From CAYLLT01 sp964591605 (GTDB lineage: Bacteria; Planctomycetota; Phycisphaerae; UBA1845; PWPN01): a stretch of 16,776 nt of DNA. The stretch lies in the NCBI GenBank assembly GCA_964591605.1, contig CAZQEN010000156.1, forward strand, positions 1-16,776, written 5' to 3'. This document shows, one piece after another, positions 7,413-14,473 of this stretch (the first letter of the stretch is position 1; each line of letters starts with the position of its first letter). A program made the translations under genes and the position numbers. The notes beneath the pieces are model-generated. The model was given only the letters and a program-made list of their open reading frames with translations, searched no databases and was not told where the DNA came from.

Positions 7413-8363
7413 TTAACGCAGACCCGTGCCGCTGAAGACCTGGTAGATCTTTAGGGCGGCGGGGCCGACCAGTACGACGAAAATCGACGGGAAGATGAAC
7501 AGAATCAGCGGAATCATGAGCTTGACGGTGGTTTTCTGAGCCCGTTCTTCGGCCTTCTGGCGGCGCTTGACGCGGAGGGCGTCGGCCTGCGTGCGCAGGG
7601 CCTTGGCGACGCTGGTTCCGAACTTCTCCGCCTGGGTGATCACCGCGACCAGGGCCCGCATCTCCTCGACGCCGCAGCGGCGTGACATATTGGTCAGGGC
7701 TTCCGAGCGAGGCACGCCCATCTGCGTCTCCAGCGTGGCGATCTGCATCTCCTCGGCGAGCTCGGGGTGGACTTTGATCATTTCATCGCTGACCCGCTGG
7801 ATGCCGGCGTCAAGGGCCAGACCGGACTCGACGGATACCACCAGCAGGTCCAGGCAGTCAGGCAGGCCGTTGCGGACCTTTTCCATCCGCTGGCTCATGG
7901 CCAGGCTGAGCCAGAGGTTGGGCAGCAGAAAGCCGGTTCCGCCCGCGAAGGCGACGATGCCGAGCAGGTGCTGCATGTCATAGCCCTTGCCCCAGGCGAC
8001 GGCGCCGGCGACGATGGCGGCGAAGGTGCCGAGAATGGTCTTGCTCGCGAGGAAATAGCGGGTGGCGAAGTCCTGTCGGAAGCCGGCGTTGGCGAGCTTC
8101 TCGCGCAGGGTGGACATGGCCTCGTCGCTCTTGGGCATGACGGGGCGCATGGCGATCGGCGCGACCTTCTCGAGCATCTTGCGGGCGGTCGACGTGTTTC
8201 TGGCGTTCTTGACGATCTGGAGCTCGGCCTCGGCCCGCTTGCCCGACATGCGGCGCAGGACGTGATCGCGCTCCTCCTGCTTGGCCGGCCACATCGAGTA
8301 GAAGATCATGGCCACGCTGGAGGCCGCCAGCACGGCGAGAATGATCATATCTCTGTATTCCAT
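7413..8363 (-). CDS. tadC: Tad pilus inner-membrane platform protein TadC
   Basis: A 316-residue integral membrane protein of the type II secretion F (GspF) family. It has an N-terminal membrane segment (6-24), a second hydrophobic pair near 108-155, the T2SSF domain (about 168-293) containing GLPDCLDLLVVSVESGLALD, and a final membrane segment (282-303). TadC partners TadB to form the platform on which the CpaF ATPase builds Flp-type pili. ATG at 8361-8363 is chosen: GGAG lies immediately upstream, although spacing is tight. GTG at 8373-8375, adding four residues, is an alternative. It is last in the cpaE-cpaF-tadB-tadC order, separated from tadB by 167 bp of repeats, and followed by a bidirectional terminator. 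Length is usual for the family. Confidence 0.92.
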   Translation of the reverse strand: MEYRDMIILAVLAASSVAMIFYSMWPAKQEERDHVLRRMSGKRAEAELQIVKNARNTSTARKMLEKVAPIAMRPVMPKSDEAMSTLREKLANAGFRQDFATRYFLASKTILGTFAAIVAGAVAWGKGYDMQHLLGIVAFAGGTGFLLPNLWLSLAMSQRMEKVRNGLPDCLDLLVVSVESGLALDAGIQRVSDEMIKVHPELAEEMQIATLETQMGVPRSEALTNMSRRCGVEEMRALVAVITQAEKFGTSVAKALRTQADALRVKRRQKAEERAQKTTVKLMIPLILFIFPSIFVVLVGPAALKIYQVFSGTGLR

Positions 8364-8384
8364 GGCTCCGCTCACTTTCAGGAC

Positions 8385-8405
8385 TTGTCCGTTGTCCGTT
8401 GTCCG
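8385..8405. repeat. Three tandem copies of TTGTCCG
   Basis: The heptamer TTGTCCG is repeated three times without interruption (8385-8391, 8392-8398, 8399-8405) just upstream of tadC in its transcript. It is a simple-sequence tract of unknown role, adjacent to the larger repeats at 8417-8532. Confidence 0.6.
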
Positions 8406-8416
8406 TTGCTGGGTCA

Positions 8417-8532
8417 GTCAGGCAGGGCGGGCTTTGCCCACCTCTCGACCAGTCAGGTAGGGTGGGCTTTGCCCACCTCTCGACCAGGTCGAGCGCTCTG
8501 CCCACACGGCATCGGTGGGCAGAGCCCACCCT
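8417..8532. repeat. 35-bp tandem repeat plus GGGTGGGC-type palindromes between tadB and tadC
   Basis: Two 35-bp units (8417-8451 and 8452-8486) differ at two positions. Each contains GGGCTTTGCCCACC and ends CTCTCGACCA. A third, inverted module GGTGGGCAGAGCCCACCC follows (8514-8531) and reaches the tadB stop codon (8531-8533). The module is the same as at 2457-2517. It lies inside the probable tad operon, so the RNA could form strong hairpins between tadB and tadC. Confidence 0.7.
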
Positions 8533-9514
8533 ACACCTTGATATTCACAATCTTCCGAATCATGGCCATTCCCATCAGGTCCATGCAGATCGCCGTGCCC
8601 AGCATCATCCGCCCGGTGGGCGTATCGAGAAGCTGGCGGGCGTATTCCGGGTTCACGCTCAGCGCGATGAAGAAGACCAGGACCGGGAGCAACAGAAGGA
8701 CCAGGCCCGACAGGCGGCCCTCGGCGGTCAAGGCCCGGACGGCCCCGAAGAGCTGGATGCGATCGCGGATGACCTTGCCGATCTTGTCGAGGACCTCGGC
8801 CAGGTCGCCGCCGGTCTGCCGCTGGATGAGCACGGCCGTCACGAAGAACCGCACGTCGAGCTGATCGACGCGGTCGGCCATGTTCAGGAGGGCCTCCTCG
8901 ATCTTGATGCCGAGGTTCTGTTCGTGGAACACGCGGGCGAACTCGCCGGCGATGGGATCGGGCATCTGCACGCTGACGAGCTGGATTCCGCTGGCGAGCG
9001 AGTGCCCGGCCCGCAGGGCCTGCCCCATCAGCTCGAACACGTCGGGCAACTGTTCGACCAGGACCTTGAGGCGCCGGCGCCGCTTGTACACCAGAAACAG
9101 CAGTGGCAGCGCGAACACGGCGATGCCCGCGCCGATGCAGGTGAGGACCTGAATCTTGAGCATGGCCATCCCGAGCCCGACCATCAGCGAAAGGCCGCTC
9201 AGGTTGACGAGCAGGCGCGAGGCCGACCAGTTGACATCCGCCTGGTCGAGCACCCTCTGCAGCGTGGTGACCACGCGAAAGCGGGCCAGGAGGCCTTCGA
9301 GCACGTTCTTGTGCAGGTCGGCGGCCCGTTTGCGCAGGAGGCTTTCCTTGACCTGCCGTTCTTTCAGCGAGGCCTTGGATTCGCTGAGCCGCTCGAGCAC
9401 CTTGCGCTGCTTGGCGGTGCGCAGGTCGAAGACGACCTGGAAAATGCCCAGCGCCAGGAGCATGGCTCCGGCGATCGGCATGATGATGAAGAGAGCACTG
9501 CCAACGGATTCCAC
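8531..9514 (-). CDS. tadB: Tad pilus inner-membrane platform protein TadB
   Basis: A 327-residue membrane protein of the GspF family, paired with TadC. There is an N-terminal membrane segment (8-29), a charged cytoplasmic stretch, two hydrophobic segments (101-142), then the T2SSF domain (about 154-285). That domain contains LPDVFELMGQALRAGHSL and TGGDLAEVLDKI, followed by two further membrane segments (268-288 and 302-320). It anchors the CpaF ATPase to the inner membrane during pilus assembly. The GTG start at 9512-9514 is supported by a strong ribosome site, AAGGAGA, about six bases upstream. It lies 79 bp downstream of cpaF. The stop codon overlaps the end of a palindromic repeat. Confidence 0.93.
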   Translation of the reverse strand: MESVGSALFIIMPIAGAMLLALGIFQVVFDLRTAKQRKVLERLSESKASLKERQVKESLLRKRAADLHKNVLEGLLARFRVVTTLQRVLDQADVNWSASRLLVNLSGLSLMVGLGMAMLKIQVLTCIGAGIAVFALPLLFLVYKRRRRLKVLVEQLPDVFELMGQALRAGHSLASGIQLVSVQMPDPIAGEFARVFHEQNLGIKIEEALLNMADRVDQLDVRFFVTAVLIQRQTGGDLAEVLDKIGKVIRDRIQLFGAVRALTAEGRLSGLVLLLLPVLVFFIALSVNPEYARQLLDTPTGRMMLGTAICMDLMGMAMIRKIVNIKV

Positions 9515-9519
9515 GGCTG

Positions 9520-9526
9520 TCTCCTT
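9520..9526 (-). promoter_or_regulatory. Strong Shine-Dalgarno site deciding the GTG start of tadB
   Basis: AAGGAGA on the minus strand lies about six bases before GTG at 9512-9514. It is the best ribosome site in the tad cluster and fixes a non-ATG start. Confidence 0.75.
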
Positions 9527-9593
9527 AGCTCATCGCTCATCGCTCGCGGCCGGAGGGAACCAGCGGTCCGCCCCCGGCCGTGAGGCATCGTTA

Positions 9594-11021
9594 TCACTCA
9601 TCTCGATCCCGCAGGAGCACCTGGCGCTCGAAGAGGCCCGGGCTGATGTCGCAGCCCGAGTGCTTGAGCCGGTCGAGGAAAGTGGGCCGGATGCCGGTGG
9701 CGACAATCTGGCCGTAGGCTCTCCCCGAGTTGTCGATGCCCTGCTGTTCGAAGTTGAAGATGTCCTGCATGGTGACGACGTCGCCTTCCATGCCGGTCAC
9801 TTCGGTGACGCTGGTGATCTTTCTGGGCCCGCCGGTGATGCGCTGGGCCTGTATGATCAGGTCGATGGCGGAGGCGAATTGCTGTCGGATCGCCCGGACG
9901 GGCAGATCGAATCCCGCCATCATGACCATGGTTTCGACGCGCTGGACGGTGTCGCGGGTGCTGTTGGCGTGAAGCGTGGTCAGCGAGCCGTCATGGCCGG
10001 TGTTCATGGCCTGAAGCATGTCGAGGGTTTCGGCGCCGCGGCACTCACCGACCACGATGCGGTCGGGACGCATACGCAGGGCGTTGATGAGCAGATCGCG
10101 AACGGTGACCTGGCCCTTGCCTTCGATGTTGGCCGGCCGGGTTTCGAGCCGCACGATGTGCGGCTGGCGCAGGCGCAATTCGGCGGCGTCCTCGATGGTC
10201 ACGATGCGGTCGTTGGCCGGGATGAACGACGACATGTTGTTGAGCAGCGTCGTTTTTCCCGAGCCGGTGCCGCCGATGATCAGGATGTTCAGGTGGGCGA
10301 TGACGCAGGCCTTGAGGAACTCGATCATCTCCGGCGCGCACGATTTGAAGGCGATGTAATCATCCCAGGTGATCGGATCGTTTCCGAACCGGCGGATGGA
10401 CACGCTGGGCCCGTCGAGGGCCAGCGGAGGAATGATCGCGTTGACGCGCGAGCCGTCCTTGAGACGGGCGTCCACCATGGGGCTGACTTCGTCGCAACGG
10501 CGTCCGACCGCACTGACGATCTTGTCGATCACGTGGATGAGGTGCGCGTTGTCGCGGAACTGGACGTCCGTGAGTTCGAGCTTGCCCTTGCGCTCGACGT
10601 ACACGTGCCGCGGTCCGTTGATCAGAATGTCGCTGATCGAGGGATCCTTGAGCATCATCTCGAGCGGTCCGAGTCCGAAGGTCTCGTCGAGGACCTCCTG
10701 AACGAGCTTCTGGCGCTCGTTGTAGTTCAGGAGGGCGTTTTCCTTTTCGCAGAGCTGCAGGATGAGCTCGCCGACCTGGTCGCGCAGGGTCGGGTCGTCC
10801 TGATTCATGGCGCTCAGATCGAGCTGCTCGACGAGTTTCCGGTGAATGCGGGTCTTGAGCTGGTAGTATTTCTCGAGCTTGTCGTCGATGGGCATCCGCG
10901 ACTTGGTGGCCACCGGTTTGTCGACGGCCGGTGCGGCGCCCTCCGGCGGGCGCGGACCCAGCACGGATTTGCCCGTCGGCGCGGGACGAGTTGCCACTGG
11001 AGCTTTCACTTTCCCGAACAT
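9594..11021 (-). CDS. cpaF: Tad/Flp pilus assembly ATPase CpaF (TadA)
   Basis: A 475-residue hexameric secretion ATPase of the type II/IV secretion (PulE/VirB11) superfamily. A variable Pro/Ala-rich N-terminus (1-45) precedes the N-terminal domain. Then come the Walker A loop GGTGSGKTT (250-258), an Asp-box region ending TIEDAAELRL (275-284), the Walker B strand RIVVGE (321-326), and the His box HDGSLTTLHANS (343-354). All catalytic motifs are intact. It powers assembly, and in some species retraction, of Flp pili from the cytoplasmic face of TadB/TadC. ATG at 11019-11021 (MFGKVK...) is chosen, with GGGGGA upstream. An in-frame ATG at 11088-11090 with a GGAG site would add 23 Arg-rich residues unlike the family. 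It is followed by tadB and preceded by cpaE across 322 bp. Confidence 0.95.
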   Translation of the reverse strand: MFGKVKAPVATRPAPTGKSVLGPRPPEGAAPAVDKPVATKSRMPIDDKLEKYYQLKTRIHRKLVEQLDLSAMNQDDPTLRDQVGELILQLCEKENALLNYNERQKLVQEVLDETFGLGPLEMMLKDPSISDILINGPRHVYVERKGKLELTDVQFRDNAHLIHVIDKIVSAVGRRCDEVSPMVDARLKDGSRVNAIIPPLALDGPSVSIRRFGNDPITWDDYIAFKSCAPEMIEFLKACVIAHLNILIIGGTGSGKTTLLNNMSSFIPANDRIVTIEDAAELRLRQPHIVRLETRPANIEGKGQVTVRDLLINALRMRPDRIVVGECRGAETLDMLQAMNTGHDGSLTTLHANSTRDTVQRVETMVMMAGFDLPVRAIRQQFASAIDLIIQAQRITGGPRKITSVTEVTGMEGDVVTMQDIFNFEQQGIDNSGRAYGQIVATGIRPTFLDRLKHSGCDISPGLFERQVLLRDRDE

Positions 11022-11343
11022 GAATTCCCCCGACCTTCTGCGTCGGCATCCCGTGGCCGACGACCGCCGCCCGAAAGCGGCCGGTAACATCCCGTCTCTC
11101 CTCGAGGACCTCGTGCCCTCGAGCCCCCGGACGGCAGCGGTGTGTCGGCACCGCTCCCTGTCCCTATCGTCGGCCAGCGCCGTCCACTGCCTTAGACCGG
11201 AAACGGAGCCCACACGAGGGCACCCGACGGCCGGCGGCCGCTGCGCCGCCAGACGCCTTTTCTCGGACGCCGGCAGTGTCCCTGCCCGGCCGGCAGACTG
11301 CCGGGCATGGAGCTGCGGCGCGCTTCCCGGATCGCCCGGGAGG
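11022..11343. other. cpaE-cpaF intergenic region with hairpins
   Basis: This 322-bp stretch holds no convincing gene. Just past the cpaE stop is a stem of TCCCGG/CCGGGA arms (about 11326-11342), and CCGGCAGACTGCCGG (11290-11304) forms a second stem. Neither has a clear U-tract, so they look more like mRNA processing or attenuation structures, or repeat remnants, than terminators. No promoter stands out for cpaF. Confidence 0.4.
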
Positions 11344-12546
11344 TTACGCGTCCGCCGTGCTGAACAACTTTCCGAAGATTCCCCCCTTTGACGAGCCGGT
11401 CTCGGCGGGGGCCGACTCGGGCCTGGCCAGACGCTCCGCGAGCTCGCGGATGGTCTGGCGCAGTTTCGATTTCGGGGCGGCCTCCAGGAGCGACACGCCC
11501 ATGTTCACCGCCTGGCTCATGCTCTTCCAGTCGTCAGGAACCTGATAGAGCACCCGCATGTTGAGCGTCTTCTCCACGTGCTCGACGCACAGGTGGCTGG
11601 AATCACGCCCGACCCGGTTGCACAGGAGCTGGAAGCGGCTGAGGTTGTACCCGCCGTCGCGCAGTTCCTCGATCATGCGATGCACGTTCCGGACGCTGGT
11701 CACTAGAAGCTGAAGCACCAGGAGGTTCACGTCTGCCAGATCGAGCACCGCCTGCCCCCCCGGGTCGAACCGGCTGGGGCCGTCGACCACGACGTACTCG
11801 TACATCTGCTGGAGCGAGCTGAGCACCGAGACGCAGTGCGCGGCGGTGATGCGATCAGCCTGCGAGAAGCTGTTGGGCCGCGCGAGCAGGTGAACGCCAG
11901 ATTTGTGCTTGACCAGGGCCTTGTCAATGATGCCGGTGTCGAGCTGTTCGGGCGTGTCGGCCAGGTCGGCGATCGTGTAATCGGCCTGGAGGTCCAGCAT
12001 GGTGGCCAGCTGGCCGTAACGGAAATCGAGATCGACCAGGGCAACGCGGCGATCACCGGTGCCGACCAGGTCGGCCAGCTCGACGGCCAGGTTGGTCGCC
12101 AGACACGAGGATCCACAGCCGCCCACCGTTCCGATCACGGTGATGAGCTCGCCGACTTCGACGGTGGTGCCCGGCTGAGTGCTGAGTTTCTCGAATGCCG
12201 CCGCCAGCACATCGTGTTCGAGCGGCTTGGTGAGAAACTCGCGGACGCCCGCGCGCATGGCGGTGAGGATCAACTGCCCGTCGGTGGCTTCCGAGAGGAC
12301 GACGACGACCAGCTCGGGCTTGGTGCGCGCGATCTGGGCGGCCACGGGGAGGGCCAGGTCCGGGAGCGGATCCAGGTGCATGAACAGGACCTCGGCCGGG
12401 AACTGGCCCGTGGCCTGCTCGACGAGGGCCAGCTCGTCAACCTCGGCCACGATCTGCACGCCTTCAATGGTGAGCAGCTCGGAGCGGATCGTCGAAGCGT
12501 AGTCTTCGTCCGTATTGAAGATGATGACACGAACGCAGCGTCTCAT
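11344..12546 (-). CDS. cpaE: CpaE-like Tad pilus assembly protein (receiver-like plus degenerate MinD/ParA domain)
   Basis: A 400-residue two-domain protein. Residues 5-115 form a receiver-like fold (VRVIIFNTDED at 5-15, possible acceptor D59, conserved Lys in FLTKP with K107). Residues 133-370 form a MinD/ParA-type domain. Its P-loop reads GTVGGCGSS (139-147), so both lysines of the deviant Walker A motif are missing; the switch strand VALVDLDF (168-175) and VVVDGPS (252-258) are kept. CpaE/TadZ proteins position the Tad machine in the cell and are often poor ATPases. ATG at 12544-12546 is chosen because GGAGA lies five bases upstream. It is first in the order cpaE-cpaF-tadB-tadC. The tail GGIFGKLF resembles the MFGK start of CpaF, possibly by chance. 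Confidence 0.9.
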   Translation of the reverse strand: MRRCVRVIIFNTDEDYASTIRSELLTIEGVQIVAEVDELALVEQATGQFPAEVLFMHLDPLPDLALPVAAQIARTKPELVVVVLSEATDGQLILTAMRAGVREFLTKPLEHDVLAAAFEKLSTQPGTTVEVGELITVIGTVGGCGSSCLATNLAVELADLVGTGDRRVALVDLDFRYGQLATMLDLQADYTIADLADTPEQLDTGIIDKALVKHKSGVHLLARPNSFSQADRITAAHCVSVLSSLQQMYEYVVVDGPSRFDPGGQAVLDLADVNLLVLQLLVTSVRNVHRMIEELRDGGYNLSRFQLLCNRVGRDSSHLCVEHVEKTLNMRVLYQVPDDWKSMSQAVNMGVSLLEAAPKSKLRQTIRELAERLARPESAPAETGSSKGGIFGKLFSTADA

Positions 12547-13751
12547 GGCGTCTCCGGCTCGCGGCTCAGACTCACCGCCGCAAGCGACCGCGCACACACC
12601 GGGCTGCCGAGCCCCCATCGGTGCCGCGCGCGTCTCAAGTTGAACCTTCCCTGATCCGCTCGAAACTGGAGCGTTCAGCAGGCTCCGCCTGCGGCCTCCG
12701 GCCTGCCTGGACGGTTGCCCCTGACACGCCGCGTTCGCCCGCGGCGAACAGATCGCTTCGCGATCTCCGCGAAGCGGGCGGCGAGTCAAGGGTTGCCCCT
12801 CTATCCATCGATCTGCAGAGGGGTGTCGATGAGCGGTAAGACTCATGTATGCGGCTGAAAATCGGACAATCTTCGTCGGCACGCCCTATATTCCAGCCGA
12901 AACATCCAGCTTCGTGAGCGTCCAATAATGATGCCCGTTCAAACCGCGGTTGATCCAGATTCTCCAGATTGACTCTAACATACATTCCAGGGTGCGGAGC
13001 CTCCGCTCTGGGGATGCCCGGGCGGGGGGACGCCGGCGTTTCCGGCGTAACAGGGGGGCTGGTCTCTCTCCCGAGAGCTCTGGCCGGGCCACAACGTGCC
13101 ATCTCTGGTGATTCTGGGTCTATCGCCCATTACAGCGAGACTTTCGCCTCGTGTTGGAGGAAGCCTCTGGAAAGGCGGAGAGTTCGCATCGTGGAAGTTG
13201 TGAGAACGTCTGATGGACTGGACGGTGTTCGGGTCGCGACGAGAGGGGGAAGGCCCAAGCACAGGTGATCCGGCCGAGGGAACGCTCCACCACGTCCGCA
13301 TAAAGAAACAGTCAGGTCCCTCGATGCAGACGAAGGTGGAGTCTCCCACGGAAGCCGGATACCCTCCTTCAGCGATCGGATCGGTTACGTGCCGTGTAGC
13401 GGGGGCTCCCTCGCGCCGTCTGGTGGCCACCGGCTGTGGCGGCAAGCTGATCGGACCTTTCCACCTGCGCCTCGACTACGGAACGTCCGAGAAAGCATGC
13501 CCGCCGTGTGGCTGTCGGGCGGCGGGCAGGAGCGGTTCCGCTCATGCTTCGATACCACCAGGAACCCTCCTGATCCTGATTAGAGATCTGATTCAGCGCG
13601 AGGCGGTGCCGGCGCCTCAGGGGTGGGGGCTTGGGCAGGGGACTCTGAGGGTGGTGATGGGAACTGCGGCACAGCGGCGCAGGACCGCTTGTATTCTCTT
13701 GTCTCCCTGGATGATGAGCCGTACGGAAGATACTTCAGCGACATGGTCGCA
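12547..13751. other. About 1.2 kb without a convincing gene, upstream of cpaE
   Basis: Open frames here (for example 12975-13445 minus and 13213-13800 plus) have erratic composition and no recognisable motifs. Structures seen are GCAGGCTCCGCCTGC (12678-12692), a repeat element (12718-12792), CCCCTCT/AGAGGGG arms (12796-12823), and ACGCCGG/CCGGCGT arms near 13031-13049. It probably holds the tad operon promoter and leader, but no promoter is clear. I saw no tRNA, tmRNA, RNase P RNA or pilin gene. Confidence 0.5.
12718..12792. repeat. TGAC-bounded palindromic element, copy 2 (inverted relative to copy 1)
   Basis: Ends CCCCTGAC (12718-12725) and GTCAAGGG (12785-12792) enclose a core that is the reverse complement of 1041-1106 except for three substitutions and one stem loop. 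That loop is TACT in copy 1 (read in this orientation) and CCGCG here, while its GTTCGC/GCGAAC stem is unchanged. It lies about 170 bp upstream of cpaE in the operon leader region. Confidence 0.72.
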
Positions 13752-14108
13752 TCAACGCGCCGCGCGATCGTCAAACATCAGGATCACGCCGGTCTTGTAG
13801 CCTCCGATCGTGCTGGTGGAGTGCCGGACCCAGCCCCGCAGGCAGTGCACGTGGCCCGGCGTCCTCGGTTCCAGCTGCACATCGGTGATGGGAATCTCAC
13901 GGGACGTTCTGAGCATGCACCCGCTCCAGGACACCTGAAGCAAATCCGCGGTCATGGTCCTCTCGCGGCCGTCGACCGGATCCGTGTAACGCAGCACAAC
14001 CTCGCCGCTGGCCACACAGCGGGGCTCATTGCGTCCGGCCAGGGTGGATAGACTCTGGCTGCAGTTCCCCACGTATTCCAGCCACTCATCATGAGTCGTG
14101 AGCGACAT
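13752..14108 (-). CDS. Small PilZ-domain protein
   Basis: A 118-residue protein that is essentially one PilZ domain. The cyclic-di-GMP-binding signature is present in both parts: RNEPR (26-30) matches RxxxR, and VSWSG (59-63) matches the (D/N)xSxxG motif with Val in place of Asp/Asn. The C-terminal strand GYKTGVILMF is typical of the fold. PilZ proteins usually bind cyclic-di-GMP and act on motility or surface structures. Its position between the TadG-like gene and the cpaE operon, on the same strand, suggests a link to the Tad pilus, but this is inference. ATG at 14106-14108 is used; no strong ribosome site precedes it. The substituted signature residue could weaken binding. Confidence 0.75.
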   Translation of the reverse strand: MSLTTHDEWLEYVGNCSQSLSTLAGRNEPRCVASGEVVLRYTDPVDGRERTMTADLLQVSWSGCMLRTSREIPITDVQLEPRTPGHVHCLRGWVRHSTSTIGGYKTGVILMFDDRAAR

Positions 14109-14404
14109 GTACAGGACTCAGCCGAAACGACCCTGGCCGTTCTCAATTGATTCTTTCCGCGCGACTGGCTGGATTTCCACATGTCGCGCACTCAAACCCC
14201 GCAAAACTTGATACTAGATCGTTCCTGCTGGAGGTTATGGGGCGGGGGCAATGCTTTTCGGACCCTCCGGGTCCGAGGTGGAAACAGACGGCCGCGTTCC
14301 CTGGGAGGAAGCCTGGCTCCGCGCATGCCTGGCCGAGGCGGCGTCGTGGCCACGGGGCTCCCAGGTTCCAGAGTCTCCGTGGGGACGCCGTGCAGGCATC
14401 TGAA
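14109..14404. other. Intergenic region upstream of the PilZ gene
   Basis: About 300 bp with no gene I can support. A perfect hairpin CGGACCC-TCC-GGGTCCG lies at 14259-14275. AT-richer sequence at about 14135-14215 is the likely PilZ promoter area, but I could not pick clear -35/-10 boxes. Confidence 0.4.
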
Positions 14405-14436
14405 AACGAACGCCGGCACCGGAGCCGGCGTTCGTT
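14405..14436 (-). terminator. Intrinsic terminator after the vWA gene
   Basis: Arms AACGAACGCCGGC and GCCGGCGTTCGTT are perfectly complementary (13 bp) with a 6-nt loop. On the minus strand the stem runs into TTTT (plus 14403-14406). It lies 37 bp past the stop at 14474, so the vWA gene is probably transcribed separately from the PilZ gene. Confidence 0.82.
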
Positions 14437-14473
14437 CAGAGGGGTATCCAGCCAGCTGAGCCGGGCTCCGCGG

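Noticed and set aside
9156..11087. Plus-strand open frame (643 codons) opposite cpaF and tadB
   Set aside because: It is antisense to intact CpaF with all ATPase motifs. The His/Asp/Val-rich translation mirrors the real codons and shows no family.
13308..13340. GTCAGGTCC resembling the conserved SRP RNA loop
   Set aside because: The following GGAAG and AGCAGC elements and the pairing arms are absent.
13213..13800. Plus-strand frame of 195 codons in the gene-poor region
   Set aside because: No ribosome site, mixed low-complexity composition, no motif, and it runs into the 3' end of the PilZ gene on the other strand.
14259..14275. CGGACCC-TCC-GGGTCCG hairpin as a terminator
   Set aside because: On the minus strand it is followed by A's, and on the plus strand by mixed sequence, so there is no U-tract; it is listed only as a hairpin.
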